A stretch of DNA of 64,000 bases, taken from positions 44,316 through 108,315 of the forward strand of contig LLCB01000206.1 of the NCBI GenBank assembly GCA_001414345.1, read 5' to 3'. This DNA is from Hymenoscyphus infarciens. Its lineage: Eukaryota; Ascomycota; Leotiomycetes; Helotiales; Helotiaceae. This document shows, piece by piece, positions 32,691 to 48,184 of this stretch (the stretch's first letter is position 1; each line of letters begins with the position of its first letter). A model generated the notes under the pieces. The model made no database searches. It saw only the letters and a program-made list of their open reading frames with translations, and was not told the DNA's origin. A program made the translations under genes and the position numbers.

Positions 32691-33160
32691 TTAAACGAAG
32701 AGACCCCATAAGAACCAGAGGACGAGAACGGTCCCTATTATTATGCCTGATAACTTGAAGATGGCTACTTTGTTCCCGCTCGCTGCCATGCGGCCTAGTC
32801 GTCCGGCGGAGCCTTTTAGAGAGGTGCTCATGGAGGAGAATGTATCGGACTGTTAATCAGTTAGCGTCTAACTCTTATCCCTTTCTCATAGCCATATCCC
32901 ATCCTTTTCATATACCCCCTTCTCCACATGCTCTCACCATATTCTTTATAAACCTAAATTTAAAGTCGGAACAGGGGTCCAACCCAAAATCCGGGGTAAC
33001 TCTGACAGGAAAGGGGGGAACGTACGGTGTTATCAATGACATCTTGATCGCGGGCGTTATCGTAGATATCTATTGTTACGCCGCGGAGGGCAGAGACTTT
33101 CGAGGAGAGCTCAGAGAGGCGGGTGTTGTTCTGGCGTTCGCGCTCGTAGGCGTCGGACAT
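32691..33160 (-). CDS. Sft1/Bet1-type SNARE
   Basis: Two exons (33160-33026, 32849-32691) with a GTACGT..CAG intron give 97 aa. The sequence is a single SNARE helix (NNTRLSELSSKVSALRGVTI and on to MSTSLKGSAGRLGRMA) followed by a C-terminal membrane anchor (IIIGTVLVLWFLWGLFV). This is the layout of Sft1/Bet1 Qc-SNAREs that drive intra-Golgi or ER-Golgi vesicle fusion; the fungal style favours Sft1. An upstream in-frame ATG at 33232 would add 24 polar residues; 33160 gives the usual length. It is convergent with the ArfGAP gene and divergent from the Ysc84-type gene, all three in membrane traffic, probably by chance. Confidence 0.88.
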
Positions 33161-33905
33161 TTTTGTGGTCTGTTCTGCTTGGGGTTCTTTCGTGCCCTTC
33201 TTGCGGACACCGAGGGAAGTATTCGTATGCAAAATGAGGCGAGGGGGCTAAGTTTATTGCGCGGTGTTTCTTGGAGGGGCGGCTCTTCGAGAGGGGGATT
33301 GAGGAGGTGTGAGGAGGTGTGAGGAGGGTGTTTCGGGATCGTCTTTGTTTAGAGGGGTTTGTTGGTCGGTGCGCTTCTTCTTGGGAAGGTGGGAATTATT
33401 ATAGAGCGACCCTTTGACTGCGAATGCGATGGATGGGTTGAATGGATTATTCGTGCGTAGGGCGGGCAGTACTAGTAAGTTGTAGGGGGTTTGACTTGAA
33501 TGCTCGGAGGATGGCCCGGCCAAAGTCCGCTGGCACAGCCACACTCACCTTCTTTGTGGCTTTGTGGCTTGACAAGGGTTTTGAGTAGCTAGCGTCATCT
33601 AGCTAGGCAGAACGCATCATACCCATCCCATCTCCCTCAACTGAACCATAATATAATTTCAAGTCAGATTTCTGATTCACTTCCTAACAAATAACTAATT
33701 GCGAATACAATACCCTTTCCAAGCCTCAGATTATTCAACACCCTCCAATCTTCTCAACTCCATTCGAAAAATAACTACCGAGCTTCCCGCAAAGCTTCAA
33801 CCCCTCCGTTCGCACTAGGTGCCAAACACCCATCCATTGAGCGCACAACATATAGCTTAAGCAATACTCCCTTTCGAACAAGCGCATTCCTACCGACAAC
33901 TCGCC
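33161..33905. promoter_or_regulatory. divergent promoter region
   Basis: About 745 bp between the SNARE gene (minus) and the Ysc84-type gene (plus). Contains G-rich tracts at 33240-33330. Frames here are shadows. No site identified. Confidence 0.45.
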
Positions 33906-35305
33906 ATGGGTTTCATCAATAATCCTCTTCCTTCTTCGCTGGCTTGTAAGTCTTTTGCTTCCCCGATTTCCGGAGTGAGAGGAATAGGTAGACTGACTTA
34001 CCCCGCTACAGCCGAATGTCGAAAATGCGGAAAGATTCTGACTGCCTTCGTCGATCCGAGGCAGGCTTTCTCGCCTGATAAAGTTATTCCCCCTACTATT
34101 CTTGCGAATGCGAAGGTACATTTCCCCCTCTTTCTCTGTTCTTTTCGTTTGATTTGTAACTCTTTCGTCCAAAGCCAAGAAAACTAACCGATAACCCCAG
34201 GGCCTCGCAATCCTCACAGTAATCAAAGGCGGCTTCATCGGAACAGCAAGATACGGAAACGGCGTCGTAGTAGCCCGTCTCGCAGATGGAACATGGAGTG
34301 CCCCCTCCGCAATAGGAACCGGCGGAGCAGGAGTAGGAGGACAAGTCGGACTGGAAATCACAGACTTTGTATTCATCCTCAACGACGCAGCCGCCGTACG
34401 GACATTCTCGCAACAAGGACAACTGACTCTCGGGGCCAACGTTTCAATTGCTGCTGGACCGGTGGGAAGGAATGCAGAGGCGGCGGGAGCGGCGAGTCTA
34501 AAGGGCGTTGCGGGGATTTTCTCGTATTCGAAGACGAAGGGACTTTTTGCGGGTGTTAGTTTGGAGGGGAGCGCTATTATTGAACGGAGGGATGCGAATG
34601 AGAAATTATATGGACAACGACTTACTACGGCGCAACTTTTGGGAGGGGCGGTTAGACCTCCACCTGCTGCGGAGCCGCTGATGAGTATTCTCAACTCGAG
34701 GATATTCGCGGGTGTTTCGGGAAGTTCAGATGCTATCTACAACGACGTCCCCGTTTACGACGAGAGACACGATGATGTAGTATGGGAGGGAAGAAGAGGA
34801 AGTGCAATGGGCGAAGGTGGGCGAGGAGCACAAAACGATTTTACAAGTAATGGACCGAAGCGAGCGAGTACTTGGGCAGATGATATTTATGATCGCCCAT
34901 CTAATGGACCATCGCGATCGAGTACCTTTACTACTGGAGCTGGACGTTTGCGAGGTGGATTCGATGATAATGGATACTCGGATGCGCCTACGAGTCCTCA
35001 AAGCGGAAAAGTTGGTCCTGGAAGACCTGCGGCGCCGAAGCCGTTGTTCGCTGGCAAAACAGGACAGTTGAAGCAGGATGAGGCGGTTGCGCTTTTTACT
35101 TTTGATGCGGATCAACCTGGTGATTTGGGATTCAAGAAGGGTGAGATTATTACCGTGACGAAGAAGACGAATAGTACCAATGACTGGTGGTAAGTTTTGA
35201 ATAATATTTGTTTGTTAGGGAGTGTTACTAATTCTTTTCAGGACTGGAATAATTGGTACACGAACTGGTATTTTCCCCAGCAATTACGTCGAGATGAAGA
35301 AGTAA
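33906..35305 (+). CDS. Ysc84/Lsb3-type actin-binding protein with SH3 domain
   Basis: Four exons (33906-33945, 34012-34115, 34201-35189, 35242-35305) encode 398 aa. The N-terminal 220 residues are the Ysc84 (SYLF) lipid- and actin-binding domain, with ECRKCGKILTAFVDP, GLAILTVIKGGFIGTARYG, FVFILNDAAAVRTFSQ and SLEGSAIIERRDANEKLYG. A Ser/Gly-rich linker leads to a C-terminal SH3 domain (about residues 343-398: AVALFTFDADQPGDLGFKKG through DWWTGIIGTRTGIFPSNYV). The last intron splits the conserved SH3 tryptophan codon. Relatives bind Las17/WASP and bundle actin at endocytic patches. Complete and of normal length. Confidence 0.94.
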
Positions 35306-36833
35306 ACTTTTCCGGTACGACTAATTTTCTTAACTTTTAATTCACATGACACATGTTATTTTGGATGGAATGGATGGTGGATCTCCTCTCACAAGCACAA
35401 ATGGATGGTTTGGCAAGCTTTACAATACACGTCTCGAGATGAATATTTCTCCTTTTTCTCTGTCGCCAGCATAGCGAGCGATTTGAAAAATGATTGGCTT
35501 TTATTTATTGTATATTTTGGCGAAGGTTGGGAGTTCTTTGGTTTATTGGCTTTAGTTATTTTTTTGTTGGTTGATTAGTGGATATTCTCTTCGTTATTTC
35601 TTGACTTGCCCTTTGAATACATGACAATTTTGAAAGCTGATTGTTTTATCTTATCCTCTGTTTTTGGTTGACTCTTGACTTTGATTGAAATAGGGGCTTT
35701 GAGGTAGTCTTTGATTTAGCTAGGAAAGCGGAAGGGGGGGATAAAAATACAAAATCACCTTTTCACCTTTGGTGTTTGAATGGGTGCCATTCTTTTGTAC
35801 GAGGTGAGAGGTAAAGAAGTAAAGCGCACGGCAAGATGGGTCGGAGATGGGGGCCACCTTTTGCATTATGATTGTGACTTGGAAATAGAACTTCGTGGAT
35901 GATTGGAGTGACCTCTGGTAAACATTCTCTATACACCCACTCAGGGATGAGAGGGAGTAAATAGTCCAGGGAGTCATGCGTCGCATTTCTTCTTAAGTAA
36001 TCGTCTGGTCTTGTATTGAAAATAATCGCTAGAAGAGTAGGTGCATTTACTAAGGGTATTTATTGTACCAGCACACTCAAGTGAACTTATAAAAGGCACG
36101 AGAAGCTGACTAGTCGGTGAATTTTAGTAGCACAAGTTACTTTACTCAATTGATTTGCGTGTCCTAGAGTTTCTAGTATAACAGTCATGTGTAAAAAGTC
36201 TTTAGGTTAGGAAGCCTTGGTGTAATTTAGAAACCATAACGAATGGAGATATAGTTTTAGTATTTAGTGGGGGTTGCTTGTTTTGACTATGTAAATTTAG
36301 AAGTGGAAATCTGAAGTTTTTGTTGTCTTTGGAAGTAGATTGCAGTGGGATTGTACCTTAAGAAGCGATATCGTCTAGGTATTTACTCCTATCTCAAATG
36401 GTATGGGGAGATCCGGGGTATAAGGAGGGTGGGTGATAGTTTTGAAAGGTATTCCATAGCTGTTTCAAGGTGAACGATTCGTTGAGTTGGGACTATCGAG
36501 GAGTTTAGGATTATGAGACGAAGATTCTTCCTGTTCTGTTTTTCGAACTTTCATGGAGTGGCAGCAAGAGACGATGGAAGAAAGAAAGAAGGGGATGAAG
36601 AGAGCATTCCACTCGAATTTCTCCTTTTCACGAAAAACGGTCGTGGGAAAAGGGGGGGTTCGCCACCAAAATCCCACCCCTGCCTGTATGCTAAGCGATC
36701 TATCAACAAACCTTTCAGATAAAACTAAATACGGAATAAAACTACCTCCAAGAAACAAAAATTATATACGAAATCCCTCCCTAAAAATCCCTCTTAAAGA
36801 AAAAACAAAAGAAAAAAGCTACATTCGGTACAT
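35306..36833. other. intergenic region
   Basis: 1.5 kb between convergent genes. The first few hundred bases are AT-rich 3' flank of the Ysc84-type gene. Frames at 35720-35986 and 36465-36837 on both strands have no protein-like pattern. No repeat or RNA gene was recognised. Confidence 0.45.
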
Positions 36834-40706
<3,873 letters not shown>

Positions 40707-41327
40707 ATGTCTGAAAATCCCCTTCCAATTCGCCTGGCCCAAACTTTGGGACTTGGAACTCAAGGCAGTGAGTCCCCATATTACCTACTTCGCCCATTTG
40801 ATATGCCAAGTCACCGAAAGTAAAAATTTCTTATGTATTGACTGAAATTTCTCGTAGTGATCGCTGGCCTGTCGCTCTCCTACTCGGTTATTGCTGTCCC
40901 ACGCATTCTTGAATCGCCAGCCCCTCTTATGCTTCGCCAATGGGCCAACATGTATAACACCGGTAAACTCTTTATGCCACCCATGTCAATTCTATCTGCA
41001 TCCGCTTTCTTCTACTTGGCTTCCCAATTTCGATCCTTGCCTTCTTCCCCACCCACAGATAAATACTGGATGTACATCGCAGCTGGATTGCTAGCTGGAG
41101 CTCAAGTGCCATACACGGTTCTGTTTATGAGGGGTACGAACAATAGACTTATGACGAAGGAGTTGGAAGTAAGGTCACTGGGGCCTGGAGAAAAGATCAC
41201 AGAAATTGGGTTGATGAAGGGGGAGAGTGCTCATGAACTTGTTGACTGGTGGGCAATGCTCAATTTGGGACGCAGTGCATTTTTGGTCTCGGGGCTGGTT
41301 GTTGCAACGTGGACTATTGTTAACTGA
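40707..41327 (+). CDS. DUF1772 integral membrane protein (anthrone oxygenase-like family)
   Basis: Two exons (40707-40767, 40858-41327) joined over a GTGAGT..CTGA..TAG intron give 176 aa. Four hydrophobic segments are visible: about residues 21-36 (IAGLSLSYSVIAVP), 58-75, 88-110 (MYIAAGLLAGAQVPYTVLF) and 154-173 (SAFLVSGLVVATWTIV). This is the layout of the DUF1772 family, which includes anthrone oxygenases of polyketide pathways but mostly uncharacterised fungal membrane proteins. The conserved stretch ending in WWAMLNLGRSAF is typical. There is no polyketide synthase in the window, so a role in such a pathway is not supported here. Confidence 0.85.
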
Positions 41328-41900
41328 GGGTCGTGTAAATAGGGGGGAAGTAGTGAGTATGTAAAATCTTAAGCTGTCTAGAAGTCAAAGAATTTCTTGA
41401 ATAAATTATTCTTAGATTGAAATGGGGTGGCTTGGGATGGACTATAAAAGCGGCGGCGAACAGCTTACTTATTAGCACGTTTTCTGGGTTAACATTTAAA
41501 ATTCTTCTAAACTTAACGACTATGAATTATCAGTTCTTATTTAGAATAAGAGAAGCTGATAAGTATTTAGAACAACAAGATTTCTCAAACTGAAGTATTA
41601 AAACCATGTTCAATCAACTTGGTTTTCCTAACCCGTCTTAAACAATCAAACCAGCACTGAACCAAACATAATAAAAACTCTAATTTAGATAAGAATCTAG
41701 TACTATTTGTCCTCGCGACTCTTATAACTCATTTAATTAACCCAATTTTTAGCCATCCTCGAGTAATTTGCAATTCCCGAATAGGTAAAGCATGCTTTTC
41801 CCGATCACGTGTACGTGGTCTTTTTATAGTATTAACATAAATCCTTCCCAACGGTGTTCACAAACTACTCGGTCGGGTATTCTAGGCGCCACAGCAGGGT
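41328..41900. other. transition from gene-rich DNA to RIP block
   Basis: 3' flank of the DUF1772 gene with normal dinucleotide content. CpA and TpG become rare from about 41,920 onward. A CACGTG lies at 41806-41812. No gene. Confidence 0.5.
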
Positions 41901-43927
41901 AGGGCATGCTTATCACCTCTATACTAATATAGACATTTTAGACTCTAGACACTAGTTATATATAAAAAATAAAGCTTTTTCTATTATCTTCTTAGTATTC
42001 TCTTACGCGCGTATTCAAATTCGTCTTATACTTAATATAGTTATAGGTATACTAGGTAGAATAGCGTTCTTATAAAGTTACTCTATCTAATCTAAGAATA
42101 GAGAAGAGGCTACTATTATAGTTCTCTAAGTAAGCGAGACTTACTTCTAATTCGTCTTTTAGTAGAGAGGTTATCGACCTTTTATATTAATATACTTAGT
42201 AGATATATTTATAAGAGAAAATAAAGTATAGTTATTTAATAAGAATTTAAAAAAAAGTATTAGATTCGTCTATTTTAGTATGTTTTTAAGGCTAGATAAT
42301 ATTTATATATAAGCTTATAACGCCTAGAATACTTGACTAAGTACCTCGTTCTCTTCTAAACTTCTTTTACTAAAACTATACGTTTCCGTAACTACTATCT
42401 ATTATTCTCTTTGAAAGCTCTTTAAATACTATCTTATATTTTAAAAGAAAAGAGAAGGTATTTAAAAGCCTCTTTAGTACGAATATAATTTAATTTAGAT
42501 ATATAAGATTTATATACGAGTATAGAGTTAAAAAGATCCTCGTATATATCTGTTTATATTATAAGTTTAATCTTAAATATAGTCTATATTATTTAGCTTA
42601 TATATATTTATAAAAGTTGAAAGTTAAGAGATTAAAAGAGTATATTATTTAAATTTAGTAGTCTATATTATTTAAAGAAAGTACGAGTAAAATATAATAG
42701 CTAGCTGTTTTAAATAGCTAAGATTATATACTACTCGGGTTTTAGACTTCTAAAGCGTTATTTTAGTTTCTATTATAGATTTTAGTATAGTCTAATTCTA
42801 TATATATATATATATATATACTCTATCTCTTTTTGTTTATAAGAAGCTAATTTATTCTTTATATTTATATCTAGCTTAGAAATCGTAGATATTATTCTAC
42901 TAAACGTACTTCTATATATCTTTTCGCTAGTAGTATATAGTTTATACTATTATATAAAAGTATATACTATAATATATACTAGCTAAACGTTAGTATATAT
43001 TCTAATATATATCTATATATAAATATATAATATATTTATATATTATATAGTACTTTATTATTTTTAGTAGTATATATATTAAAAAAGAACTAATATATAT
43101 AAGCTAAATAAGCTCTAAGAGAGTTAAATAATTATTCTAAAAACTAAAGCGTTCTAGAACTATTATACTATAGTCTTAGAAGTTAGCTATTAAGGAATTT
43201 CCTAACTATCTATTTATAAGCTACTTCTTATTTTAGATACTTTTAGAATAGTCTTTTTAAAGAACTATTTAATACTATCTTAGTTTTAAAGATTAATTCT
43301 AGAGATAGAGACTATTATAAAATAATTTCTATTTCTAGAACTATTCTAGAATAGTCTTATAAAGCTAAGACTATTTTAAATATCTTAGCTTAAGAAGTAG
43401 AGATTATATATAGATCTATCTAAGTACTTAGTATCTCTTATAAAGCCTTAATCTTAATACTCTAATATTATAGACTTTAGAATTAATTAATTTAGTAAGA
43501 GTTTATTTATAAATAAATAATATAAATAGCTACGTATAATATAAGTTAGATATATATCTTTATTAGACTTAAGTAGCGATATAGTATTTTTTAGATTATC
43601 GCGATATATATTAAAGAATAAATATTATAAATTCTTATCTAATATAATAAAATATTATTAAAAAAGTAAGAATAATTAATAAATATCAGGTTTTAGTACT
43701 AGTATCTTATAGTACTAGATAGATATTATATAACTTATATTTTCTTTTTAAAAATCTACTTTATTATATTAAGAAGTTATTATATAAAGCTTAACTTAGT
43801 ATAAGAGACTTATAATAAGACGTATAATCTCTTAGAGTTATAAATAATTAGAATTTACTATAAAAATTATATAACTTTATCTTGATTTTTAGAAAATATT
43901 AAGAGTAAGTATTCTATTAGCTCTTAG

Positions 43928-45107
43928 TATAACGGTTTTAGACTAGACCTATTATATAACTTCTTACTATCTAGTAGAATCCTATATATTAGTATTATTT
44001 AGAGCTATCTTCGCTTTTTACTTTTAGTTTTTATATTAATAACTATAAATAGACTACTTCTCTACTCTACTCTTACTTTATTATTATATTAAACTAAAGA
44101 TTACTCTTCTTATTAGGCTCTTAACCTTACTTCTATTCTAGCCTCTCTACTATTAACTCTATAAACCCTTTTAAATAGCTTTCTAGACCTCTTATTAGTA
44201 ACTCTTAAATTAATACTAAGCTTAAGACCCTCTTCTAGCTTTAGATCTCTTCCTTTTAGTATCTAACTCTCTTCTAGTATCTTTAGACCCTCTTCTAGTA
44301 TTTTTAGATCCTCTCTCTCTAGTATCTATAAACCTCTCTCTCTCTCTCTCTTTAAATAGCTAGTATCTAACTACTCTAATAATAGACTTTAATATTATAT
44401 ACTAGGTATATAACTTTAGCTCTCTTATTAAGAAGAAATATTAATATACTTATATAAGTAATACTTTAATAAAATAGCTTATCTAGCTTATTATTAGTTA
44501 ATCTAAGCCTCTTACTAATAAGAAAAAGCCCTTCTATACTTTAATAAGAGAAGTCTTTTAAGTAGACCTTCTTACTTTTAGTTAAATTATTTTCTAATAA
44601 CTCTTAAAACCTTCTCCTTCTTTTTCTAATATTATAAAAGTACTTAAAACCTATACTTTAGTAATTAATAAAATTATAAGAGTATATACTAGTTACTTAG
44701 TAGATTATATAAATTAGTATTAAAAAGTAAATATAAAGAGTTTTAAGTAACTTAGTATATAGCTAGTATCTTACTACTTATATAGAGCTAGTACCTTACT
44801 ACTCTTATAAAACTAGTATCTTATAACTACTTTAGTAGAAAGAAGAGTAAGAGTATAAACTAAGACTAGTAGATATATAAATAGATAAGTATACTAGTTT
44901 CTAAAGCTATAAAACTTAAGAGTAAGCTCTACTAAAAAGAGGGAAATATAATAGTTTTAAACTAGACTTATTATATAACTTCTTACTACCTAGTAGAATC
45001 TTATATATTAGTATTATTTAGAGCTATTTTTACTTTTTACTTTTAGTTTTTATATTAATAACTATAAATAGACTACTTCTCTACTCTACTTCTACTTTAT
45101 TATTATA
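43928..45107 (+). mobile_element. small LTR (TRIM-like) element, forward copy
   Basis: Direct repeats of about 165 bp at 43928-44098 and 44947-45107 flank an 848-bp interior with no coding capacity. The repeats begin TATAA and end TTATTATTATA; reversing RIP changes in the outermost bases would give TG..CA, the standard LTR termini. The interior is CT-rich and RIP-mutated. The layout of short LTRs and a short non-coding interior fits a terminal-repeat retrotransposon in miniature, or a heavily deleted LTR element. It forms the left arm of the large inverted repeat centred near 45,110. Confidence 0.65.
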
Positions 45108-45111
45108 TTTT

Positions 45112-46249
45112 ATAGTTATTAATATAAAAACTAAAGATAAAGAGTAAAGATAGCTCTAAATAATACTAATATATAGGATTCTACTAAGTAGTAAAGAGTT
45201 ATATAATAAGTCTAGTTTAAAACTATTATATTTCTCTCTCTTTAGTAGAGCTTGCTTTTAAGCTTTATAGCTCTAAAAACTAGTATACTTATCTATCTAT
45301 ATATCTACTAGTCTTAGTCTATACTCTTACTCTTCCTTCTACTAAGGTAGTTATAAGATACTAGCTTTATAAGAGTAGTAAGATACTAGCTTTATATAAG
45401 TAGTAAGATACTAGCTATATACTAAGTTACTTAAAACTCTTTATATTTACTCTCTAATACTAATTTATATAATCTATTAAGTAACTAGTATATACTTTTA
45501 TAATTTTATTAATTACTAAAGTATAGGCTTTAAGTACTTTTATAATATTAAAAGAAGAAGAAAGAGGTTTTAAGAGTTATTAGAAAACAATTTAGCTAAA
45601 AGTAAGAAGGTCTACTTAAAAAGCTTCTCTTATTAGAGTATAGAAGAGCTTCTTCTTATTAATAAAAGGCTTAGATTAACTAATAATAAGCTAGATAAGC
45701 TATCTTATTAAAGTATTAATTATATAAGTATATTAATATTTCTTCTTAATAAAAGAGCTAAAGTTATATACTTAGTATATAATATTAGAGTCTATTATTA
45801 GAATAGTTAGATATTAGCTACTTAAAGAGAGAGAGAGAGAGAGGTCTATAGACGCTAGAGAGAGAGGATTTAAAGATACTAAAAGAGAGTCTAAAGATAT
45901 TAGAGAAGAGTTAAATACTAGAAGAAGAGGATTTAAAACTAAAAAAGAGTCTTAAGCTTAGTATTAATTTAAGAGTTACTAGTAAAGAGTCTAAGAAGCT
46001 ATTTAAAAGGGTTTATAGAGTTAGTAGTAAGAAAGCTAGAATAGAAATAAGATTAAGAGCTTAATAAGAAGAGTAACCTTTAGTTTAATATAATAATAAA
46101 GTAAGAGTAGAGTAAAGAAGTAGTCTATTTATAGTTATTAATATAAAAACTAAAAGTAAAGAGCGAAGATAGCTCTAAATAATACTAATATATAGGATTC
46201 TACTAGGTAGTAAGGAGTTATATAATAGATCTAGTCTAAAACCGTTATA
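45112..46249 (-). mobile_element. small LTR (TRIM-like) element, inverted copy
   Basis: This is the same element as at 43928-45107 but on the opposite strand. One LTR is truncated at the junction (45112-45230), the interior is 45231-46088 and the other LTR is complete (46089-46249). Interior landmarks match in inverse order, for example the CT-rich block at 44100-44360 against the GA-rich block at 45825-46085. The two copies differ by scattered transitions, as expected when RIP mutates each copy separately. Confidence 0.65.
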
Positions 46250-46406
46250 TTAATAAGATAGGAGTAGAGTAGAGAAGTAGTCTATTCGTAGTTATTAACG
46301 CGAAAACTAAAGGTAAAGAGCGAAGATAGCTCTAAATAATGCTAATATATAGGATTCTACTAGGCGGTGAGGGGTCACGTGACAGGTCTAGTCTGAAACC
46401 GTTATA
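46250..46406 (-). mobile_element. additional LTR, less RIP-mutated
   Basis: A third inverted LTR directly abuts the previous one. It keeps sites lost in the others, such as GTCACGTGAC and several CpG (TAACGCGAAAAC, GGCGGTGAGGGG). It is followed by interior-like sequence (TTTAGTAGAGCTCGC) that then runs into a second inverted repeat. It may be a younger insertion or one that escaped most RIP. Confidence 0.6.
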
Positions 46407-46439
46407 TTTCCCTCTCTTTAGTAGAGCTCGCTCTCGAGC

Positions 46440-47063
46440 TCTAGTATTCGTAAAACTACTAATACCTCTATAACTACTAATACTCTTATAACTTATAATA
46501 TAGAAGGTACTAAAGAGAGTAAGAATTAGATATTATATATTTTACTTTAAGGTCTTATATATTTAGCTTTAAAGCTCTTATTATTTTAGTAGCTATATTA
46601 GAAAGAACTCGGTTATTATTCTTATTAGAACTTAGTAGTCTCTAACCTCTTATATATAGATATTTATACTTAGTATAGAAGAAGAATAGTTATTGTTTTT
46701 ATATAATAGTACGAAATATATATAACTATAGTAGAGATATATAAGAGTACGTATAGAAGAATAACGTATATAGATACTAGGTACTAATATAGAAGAAAAT
46801 AATAACTATTCTTCTTCTATACCGAGTATAAATATCTATATATAAGAGGTCGGAGACTACTAAGTCCTAATAAGAATAATAACCGAGTCTTTTCTAATAT
46901 AGCTACTAAAATAATAAGAGCTTTAAAGCTAAATATATAAGACTTTAAAGCGAAATATATAATATTTAACTCTTACTTCTTTTAGTACCTTCTATCTTAT
47001 AAGTCGTAGAAGTATTAGTAGTTATAGAGGTATTAGTAGTTTTATAAATACTAATAATTCAGA
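46440..47063. repeat. second inverted repeat, arms about 265 bp
   Basis: The left arm 46440-46700 and right arm 46790-47063 are reverse complements with scattered differences. Matching blocks include ACTACTAATACCTC, AGCTTTAAAGCTCTTATTA and CCTCTTATATATAGATATTT. The spacer is about 90 bp. The transcript of either strand would fold into a long hairpin. Confidence 0.75.
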
Positions 47064-47561
47064 ATAGCGTACTATTATACTTAGCTAGAAGAAATATTAT
47101 TCTCTAAATTAACTATTTTTCTACTAATAATTAATATATTATTAGTTATTCTTAGAAACCTAGTATTAATTAGATTAGTTAATATAATACGATAAATATT
47201 ATAGATCTCTCTAATATATTATAAATAATATCGCCGTCTAAGTCTAAGCTTTATCTAGCTCTCTTTTCTTACTCTAGAGCTATAAGGCTATATAGCTTAT
47301 ATACTCGCTTCTAGAACGGTTTTAGGATAGTCTTAGAGACTATTCTAGATTAAATTCTAATTATTTAAAATAGTTCTTAAAGCTATCTAAAAAGTTATAA
47401 ATAGTTAAGAATAATCCTAAGTAAAGGATTATATAAGTACTTTGACCGTCGGCTATATATCTGCTAGTAGTTCTAAGGTTTCCTATAGTTCTATTTAAGA
47501 ACGTTATTAAAAAGCCTTCTTAGATCGTCTTAAATGCCTCCCTTTGCTTTTAAGATAATGT

Positions 47562-48183
47562 ATTTCAGAGTCTAACGGAAAGGAGACCGAATCCTTCATA
47601 CTATCCAAACAACCTTCTGGCACAACTCTTCCCGTTGAAGTTCGGGATATAATCTATAACGTTGCTCTCGTCTCATTAGAACCAATTAGCGTCTGGCCAG
47701 GTCGAATCAAAACCATCACTGTTCGCGTCGAATCCCTAATACCCCCATTGTCTCCTATCAAGAACGTTGATGAAATAGACCCCTTTGATCCGTTTGGCGA
47801 ATATTTTGCTAGGGAAAGATCGACTCTGCATATAGACTTGATTGTCGATCGTAGGTATCGCGAAATGTATTTCCCGCCATGGCATTGAGCAGGCGGGACT
47901 TGGATCTCAAACTTCTTCTATGCCTCGACCGATGCATGTAAGGCAAGAAAGCGATGGAACGCGCGTCGAAACTGTCGAGGAAAATCCCCGGACTCGTTTC
48001 GAAGAGGTATTCCAGCGTCACGTAAAGATTTTGCTAGTAAAACACTTGATAGAACTGGTCAATTCCATGATTAAAGCATACCAGATCAATGCCAAAACGA
48101 ATAGCAATTCTGGCCGTCCCCTATATATTTGGAACATGAACGATAGTAAAGATACCAGAGAAGTTAGTGACTTAAAGCTGTAG
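47562..48183 (+). pseudogene. degraded fungal F-box-like protein gene
   Basis: A frame of 108 codons from 47562 reads TTLPVEVRDIIYNVALVSLE and continues WPGRIKTITVRVESLIPPL. This LPxEVRxxIY opening is common in fungal F-box/2EXR-type proteins of unknown function. It has no usable ATG at its start and stops at TGA 47886-47888 (one change from CGA). It continues in the same frame with NFFYASTDACKARKRW before losing coherence. The later part shifts frame (FEEVFQRHVKILLVKHLIEL around 47998-48060). Composition and CpA/TpG content are normal, so RIP did not destroy it wholesale. It lies just inside the gene island between two repeat blocks. Confidence 0.5.
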
Positions 48184-48184
48184 A

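Larger units (their letters stand above)
41900..47560. repeat. RIP-destroyed AT-rich block
   Basis: About 5.7 kb with nearly no CpA or TpG, very high TpA, and stop codons in every frame, so that no long ORF survives. Some CpG remains, unlike in the 53-64 kb block. It contains small LTR elements and two large inverted repeats listed separately. Original element families cannot be read from the DNA by eye. Confidence 0.85.

Noticed and set aside
33735..34694. 319-codon minus-strand frame
   Set aside because: Antisense to the Ysc84 domain exons, whose spliced product is clearly conserved.
42799..42821. TA dinucleotide run
   Set aside because: Simple microsatellite expected in RIP-saturated DNA; no further meaning.
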